This document shows positions 59,240-64,000 of a DNA stretch of 64,000 nt, piece by piece. The stretch is from the NCBI GenBank assembly GCA_947184155.2, contig CAMXCT020001862.1, positions 1 to 64,000 on the forward strand. Reading direction: 5' to 3'. Position numbers and translations under genes: made by a program. The notes beneath the pieces are model-generated. The model did not search any database, was not told where the DNA came from, and saw only the letters and a list, made by a program, of their open reading frames with translations. How positions within the stretch are numbered: position 1 is the first letter of the stretch; every line of letters begins with the position of its first letter. The stretch is from Cladocopium goreaui (Eukaryota > Sar > Dinophyceae > Suessiales > Symbiodiniaceae).

Positions 59240-60130
59240 ATGTCATGGCTGGTGCCTGTTCTTTGTTCAGCGATCAGTTTATTTGCCACTTGGGTAGTTC
59301 GAAAGTGGTGGAAATTTTTGCCACCAGAAACTACCATGGAGGAAGTTGATTATGCCACACTTGGGTCAGCATTCGATCGCATCAACAGTGAGAACAATTG
59401 TTTGAGACGAGAAGTGAGCTCCTTGAATGGTGCGCTTTCGGAATTATTCTCCGCCGTTGGAAGGCTCCGGGAGGACCTCGATGGGATTACTGCAGATCAC
59501 GACCGTCTGGCCGAGCAAGTTGGATGGCAGCACGTTGGAATGGTACGCCTTGGAGGTTTCAATCCCTATCAGAGCTTATCAATCCAACAAAGACAACAAT
59601 TTTTTGCCCGGGAGAGACGGAACATGATGGCATACCGCGCTATGGGCCAGGACGGGTTTATGTCAACGGTTCTTCACCAAGATAGGTTGTTGGGCCTGCA
59701 AAGCGACTTCAATGTAGTTGGAGGGGTTGGTGCAAGGTTGGATTACCCCAGGGAGGAGGCAACTGCAGACACCCAACTTCTCATTGAATTCAATGATGTG
59801 GGGGACGGATCATCGTTGCCTCGGGACGTTCTCTGGGCGATCGCACGCAACAAACTACAAATAGAGTTGTACAACTGCTTGGTGAGGGAAGATTTTACCA
59901 GAGCTCGCCTATTTCAGCAGGCGCTCCTATTTCAGCAGGCGCTCCTATTCTTCATAGATGTTTCCCATCAAGATAGGCTTCTGAATCGACAAGACCAGGT
60001 TCGTCTATTTGCATATCTGGGGGACCACCTCGAGAGCTTGTCGGATGGGCTCCGTGGAGAAGATGAAGCTCGAGCCAACGACTATCTAGCCTTGGCTGGC
60101 AGGTTTCGTAGAGTGGCCTCATCACACTGA
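59240..60130 (+). CDS. Membrane-anchored coiled-coil protein, 296 aa, unknown
   Basis: The frame starts at an ATG and is a single exon. Residues ~3-20 (WLVPVLCSAISLFATWVV) form a probable signal anchor or transmembrane helix, followed by basic RKWWK. Residues ~45-95 are a coiled coil (INSENNCLRREVSSLNGALS onward). The rest is helical and charged with no known family. An 18-base in-frame tandem duplication near 59910-59946 gives LFQQAL twice. Inferred membrane protein with a cytosolic or lumenal coiled-coil part. Confidence 0.6.
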   Translation: MSWLVPVLCSAISLFATWVVRKWWKFLPPETTMEEVDYATLGSAFDRINSENNCLRREVSSLNGALSELFSAVGRLREDLDGITADHDRLAEQVGWQHVGMVRLGGFNPYQSLSIQQRQQFFARERRNMMAYRAMGQDGFMSTVLHQDRLLGLQSDFNVVGGVGARLDYPREEATADTQLLIEFNDVGDGSSLPRDVLWAIARNKLQIELYNCLVREDFTRARLFQQALLFQQALLFFIDVSHQDRLLNRQDQVRLFAYLGDHLESLSDGLRGEDEARANDYLALAGRFRRVASSH

Positions 60131-60480
60131 ACCCAGAGGTCGTGGAGGACGCGGTCAAAGCACACTGTGATCCTGTTGGACGGCAATACATTGACCAGAG
60201 TGAACGGTTGGAAGAGTCCGGTTTTGTCGTGTAGCCGAGTTGTTTTGAAATTTAGTGTCAGAGTTTAGGGACACTAATCTCGATTGTATAGGTCGAGAGT
60301 TTGGAATCCAGGTAACAGAGGCCTATTATCTGTTTGACATATCATACATCTCATGACTCACAGTGATTCCAAGCATGCTGGATGAAACTAAGTTGTCACG
60401 AGGTATTCAGTAAGGCCCGGAGTTTTTTCATGAATGTCCAGTCACGAAATGCTACTTCAGTTCCATGCTGGAACCAAGTT
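60131..60480. other. Intergenic region
   Basis: No gene is seen. Confidence 0.4.
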
Positions 60481-60744
60481 CCGGACAAGCATGCAGTCGG
60501 GAATTTGGTGTTCAGTTTTCATTCAGGTTCAAGTTTCCGGCAATCATGCAGTCAGGAAGTGGACGTTCGATTTTCTTTCAAAATCAAGCTTCTGACAATC
60601 ACGCAGTCAGGAATTGGATGTTCTGAAGTGGCAAGAACCGCATAGTTCTCAGTCAGGCTGACGTCTCCGACAATCATGCTGTCAGGAACTCGAAGCCCAT
60701 TTTCTTTTCAAGTCACAACTTCTGACCATCATGCAGTCAGGAAT
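60481..60744. repeat. Five degenerate direct repeats with core TC(C/T)GACAATCATGCAGTCAGGAA
   Basis: Cores begin near 60481, 60537, 60592, 60666 and 60722, spaced 55-75 bases. The separating sequence is also partly repeated (GTTCAG/TTTTC(A/T)TTC). It lies directly upstream of the P-loop ORF, so it could be upstream regulatory sequence or a decayed minisatellite. Confidence 0.75.
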
Positions 60745-60812
60745 TGATATGTTGGTTTTTGCAACAACCACATAAGCTTGAGGTTTCTTGGGACCCGCGA
60801 CATTTGTTTGCC

Positions 60813-61685
60813 ATGAGTCGTAGGTTCGCAGGGAAACCGCCACCTTTATCGACTCATCCAAGCGGCAAGTATTAGTATTGGGGTAAACCTCCTGCTTTGA
60901 CGCCGCCTGGGCACAAAGGCAAAGGAAAGGCCAGCGGCAATGTCCTTTCCGCACCAGAGGAATCCATATGTGACACGATCGACCACAGCAATTTGCGAGG
61001 AATTTTACGAGACCTTTGCTACTGGCAGAGCCACGTCACGACAGTGGAAGAGCTTGCTGGCAAAGTGACGTCTGCCGATTGGTACCCCTACCTTTTGGAC
61101 AAGCTTGCTGAGTCGGTCGTCGTAATATCAGGTGCCCCCAATGTCGGCAAATCCAGCCTAGCAGTTCACCTGGCCAAGACCTTGGGTTTGACGCGTACAA
61201 AGACTACGAGCAAAAATTTCTGGTTATTTGCGCGCAACAAGAGGCCTTATTTTTCCCTTTGGGTATACTGCACAGATTCATTTTGGAGTGAAGATCAACC
61301 GGCGTGGCCTCGGATGCGGCAATCTATATCATCTGTTACCTCGAACGAAGAATTCCAAACAGGAGCAGTCATTCTCGAAGGTCATCGAATTTTCGCTTTT
61401 CCAGATTATGCCGAATTGGCCACAACTGTTGTTTACCTGGCGGCTACGGACAAACTTTTGTTTGAGCGAGGAACAGAATCAAATTCAATCCGGAAGCACA
61501 AGCTTTTCCTATCGAATGTACTGGACCAACTGCAGGAGCTCAACAAGATGATCATTCTGGAAGGCGAAAAATCGCAGGTCTACCTGGTGTGCCAGGCCTT
61601 ACAAATCACCCTCCTAGAGGACGCGGCCCTGGACGCATCACATCTATCGGCGGACATCGAACTCGATGGGAGGTGGACATTTTAA
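60813..61685 (+). pseudogene. P-loop kinase-like ORF interrupted by one in-frame TAG
   Basis: An ATG at 60813 opens a frame that runs in register to 61685 except for TAG at 60873. The short N-terminus (FAGKPPPLSTHPSGKY) and the sequence after the stop (YWGKPPALTPPGHKGKGK) are alike, supporting one original frame. The main part has a Walker A GAPNVGKSS (about 61130-61155), a GAVILEGHRIFAFPD segment like the EGhxxF strand of uridine-kinase/NMP-kinase folds, and VYLAATDKLLFERGTES. I infer a small-molecule or nucleotide kinase-like P-loop protein. A downstream start or stop readthrough could still give product. Confidence 0.6.
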
Positions 61686-61960
61686 ATTTCCTTGTGCGTA
61701 TCCACAGATCTGGCGAGTCAGGGTCGACTCAGGAAGTTTTGTTCGTGCTTAACTATGAACCGACAATTCATGGCACAATTTCCAAGTTTCACAATTCACT
61801 GGCCAACTTTTGGCTTTCCTTGACGCATACTATTCTTTCGGGCCGTGACAATCGCTGTGTATCACTCAGGCAGGTACAAACCTCAAAGCAGGACAATCAT
61901 GTGGTCCAGAGAAAGTTTGCCTTCAACCGTCAATTTGTTCGGGGGTCAGTCGGGACGCCT
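61686..61960. other. Non-coding stretch
   Basis: No supported gene is seen. Confidence 0.35.
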
Positions 61961-62104
61961 GAAGGCATTTCAAGCATTTCAGGCAACCATTGGATCCAGT
62001 GTCGGGCGCCTTTACTTTGGATCTTGAATCCTGAAAGCATCCCAAGCATTTCAAGAAACCATTGGATTCATTGTCTAGCGCCTTTTATTTTGGATCTTGG
62101 ACCC
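61961..62104. repeat. 72-base tandem duplication, diverged
   Basis: Two adjacent units (61961-62032, 62033-62104) share GCATTTCAAGCATTTCA-G, ACCATTGGAT, GCGCCTTT and TTGGATCTTG blocks with roughly one change per eight bases. Confidence 0.8.
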
Positions 62105-62435
62105 TCGAGGGCTTCGGATTGTGAACTTTTGTGCTATTCAAATCATCCGTGTGGATCGTTTGGATGTTAGACATCGGACCCGATCGTGTTTTATCTGGTT
62201 AAATCCTTGAGGGGAAATACACTTCTCACTAAAGGAACTGATAGCCATGTTTGCAAAGGTAGGTTTTTGCAACTTACAAGGACAACAGGTTCGGTAGAAC
62301 CCTATGGAATGAAGAGATTAGTCTCTGCCGGTAGAAGTTCCATGCTTTGTTGCCTGGCTGTGTATTCAACCGCTTTCTGATTAACAGACGACACAAGCTG
62401 ACACACCATAACTCAGGTATACCCTGAAATTCGGA
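62105..62435. other. Non-coding stretch
   Basis: No supported gene is seen. Confidence 0.35.
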
Positions 62436-63032
62436 ATGACCCTGTTGTGGTGTATTGCTATCTTAGCACCCAGTTTCCTTTCTATTAAAATGTTGGCTCG
62501 CAGCTCTAAGCATTGTGAATATCCGGACCAATCTCGAGGAAACCATTTCACCATGCTGACGCCCAGAGAGAACCTGGATGTCGACAGCGAAGATTCGGAA
62601 CCAGCACCCCACAGGCACTCGGGTTTCAGAGTCGTTGCCGAGGGCGGCCTTCAGCTATCGCAGTTCCTCACCAGGATCTCTAACAAGAGGTCAAGTGAGA
62701 TCCGAGTCTACTCCTTTCAATCGAGAAAGCCACTCCCAATGACCACAAAGATGGGTGACCTTCCTTTGAAGATGTCAATACAAATCTGGTCAGAAGATTT
62801 GGCCAAAGCCATCGAAGACGGCTTGAAATCCTGCCATGTGAAGAGCGCCGACAAGGACGATGCCAAGGATTACAAAGTCTTCTTCATCAGGCATATCTCC
62901 TCATGGGAATTTTTCGACAGTTGTGAGACAGACCGAGCTCAACAAGATCGTCGCATTCAACAACTCTCCGACGAGGTGAACAGTCTCCGCACCAGGTTGG
63001 AGAACTTGGAGCGGGCCCAAGGCACTCGATGA
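62436..63032 (+). CDS. Coiled-coil protein with N-terminal hydrophobic segment, 198 aa
   Basis: The frame starts at an ATG. Residues 2-20 (TLLWCIAILAPSFLSIKML) are a possible signal peptide or anchor, though an internal Met at position 40 (MLTPREN) would give a soluble protein. The middle (~60-160) looks globular (RHSGFRVVAEGGLQLSQFLT, KVFFIRHISSWEFF). The C-terminal 35 residues (RRIQQLSDEVNSLRTRLENL) are a clear coiled coil. No family is recognised. Confidence 0.5.
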   Translation: MTLLWCIAILAPSFLSIKMLARSSKHCEYPDQSRGNHFTMLTPRENLDVDSEDSEPAPHRHSGFRVVAEGGLQLSQFLTRISNKRSSEIRVYSFQSRKPLPMTTKMGDLPLKMSIQIWSEDLAKAIEDGLKSCHVKSADKDDAKDYKVFFIRHISSWEFFDSCETDRAQQDRRIQQLSDEVNSLRTRLENLERAQGTR

Positions 63033-64000
63033 GGGGGGGGGCTACCTCATGATAGGAGGGCATTTTTTCCCTTCGGCTCTGCTTCGAGAGGCGCTCGCCC
63101 CGCACTGCTGTGACTTTGGGTGGCTGATCCCTGGCGGTCAAGATTCACAGCTGTGCCACGCTTAGGAAACGAGGGCTTTCAGAAGTTTCATTCACAATTC
63201 ATTGGCCGTTACAATTACAGTGGACTACGTTTTGGACTACGGCTTCCTGCGTTTTCGTTTACAATTACATGTGGCAACCTTACAGTTGGACCTTTTCGTT
63301 TATAATTGCTTGTGGCAACATTACAGTGGGACTACGTTTTGAACGATGGCTTCCAGCTTTACCGTTTACAAATGAATGTGGCCACGCGGTTCTTCTCAGT
63401 GGAATGTCCAGGTTCTCGAGGAAACCTTCCAGAGAGTTACGCTGGAAAGCCGACTCAAGGGGCCACTAATGGACTTGGAAAACCATCTGATGAAAAGCAT
63501 CAGTGGCATTCTGCTGAACCCGTCTGGTAAAGTGGTCCGTATTTCGGAGCTTACATTTCTTGCGGATTCTGGCATTCTGGCACTGGCTTTGGTGACTGCG
63601 TACGTCTCCGCAACCGTACGCTACCCTGCAAATTTTTCCAGGGTTATTCAGAGCGTACCATACTGACTGCCTTATTTTGGATACTCCATCTTGGCATCTA
63701 TGGGGGAATTCGCTGGACGCACCTTTGTCCAGTGGGCCAGACATAGACAGTTTTCTCCTGGACGCTTTCTGCTGGTATGGACGTCATTACGGGAGTGCCT
63801 ACAACCCCCTTTTTTTTCTGCTTCCCTCAATTTCCATTCTGCCGATGGATCCCAGCGGGGGACAAACAGGTTTGTTTTGCATCCTACACCTGAAGGACCT
63901 TTCCATGAACGATCTTTCAGCTGTATGATGCACATCTATACTGCACGGCATTTTATGGCTCAACCTTTTTTCCATTGTACGAACTCGAAACATTTCCAGT
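63033..64000. other. Region with short repeats and no supported gene
   Basis: Related units around GTTTACAATTACATGTGGCA, TTACAGTGG-ACTACGTTTT and GGCTTCC(T/A)GC occur at about 63200-63395. A 96-codon frame at 63376-63666 has some protein character but no ATG support or family. Confidence 0.4.

Noticed and set aside
60481..60744. CRISPR-like array
   Set aside because: Repeats are degenerate, spacers are themselves related, and the context is eukaryotic.

Overview
The window reads as nuclear DNA of a dinoflagellate, most likely Symbiodiniaceae-like. The evidence is: very dense, nested retroelements; Ty1/copia elements with the lysine/glycine-rich Gag tails and C-x2-C..H-x3-C pol leader that I associate with dinoflagellates; a DNMT3-like cytosine methyltransferase carried by a non-LTR retroelement, for which dinoflagellates are the published precedent; and an intron-bearing gene whose best splice model needs non-canonical donors (GA and GC) with AG|G acceptors, as known in Symbiodinium. 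I see no bacterial signals, rRNA or tRNA. All supported genes are on the + strand.

Region 1 (1-9.6 kb) is the 3' part of a LINE-like element that runs off the left edge. In order it encodes a DNMT3-like methyltransferase, an unidentified region, an endonuclease/exonuclease/phosphatase (EEP) nuclease, a reverse transcriptase (RT), zinc-finger motifs, RNase H and, unexpectedly, a C-terminal domain with three motifs of the A-family/T7-like polymerase palm. The reading frame breaks three times. A hairpin followed by an A-rich tract may be its 3' end. Region 2 (9.6-12.7 kb) is non-coding, with near-palindromes around CCAAGG(G)TACCTTGG, a 79-bp tandem duplication and a degenerate direct repeat. Region 3 (12.7-24.3 kb) is an intronless cluster: a 523-aa protein with a coiled-coil tail, a 2015-aa protein combining a possible glycosyltransferase-like region, an alpha/beta-hydrolase and an SF1 helicase, an overlapping 720-aa protein, and one or two small helical proteins. 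It has no recognisable host function and looks like cargo or core of a large element, possibly the 5' half of the element type whose 3' half is Region 1.

Region 4 (24.1-36.9 kb) holds a young Ty1/copia element (LTRs differ at 3 of 525 shared positions). Its Gag, Gag-PR-IN and RT-RH frames are joined by two ATGA stop/start overlaps. It carries a five-unit Cys repeat and two accessory ORFs. Copies of a dispersed repeat flank it. Region 5 (37.3-41.8 kb) has simple repeats and a 5' fragment of a second copia element. Region 6 (41.9-58.8 kb) is AT-richer and exon-like: a cytosine-5 methyltransferase gene with introns (45.2-46.7 kb), then Pro-rich and acidic exons that end in a well-supported three-exon series (55.95-58.79 kb) of unknown function. 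Region 7 (59-64 kb) has three shorter genes (a membrane-anchored coiled-coil protein, a P-loop kinase-like ORF broken by one in-frame TAG, and a coiled-coil protein) between short tandem repeats.

The most unusual items are the A-family-like polymerase domain behind a LINE RNase H and the hydrolase-helicase giant protein. Domain calls were made by eye and need profile searches.
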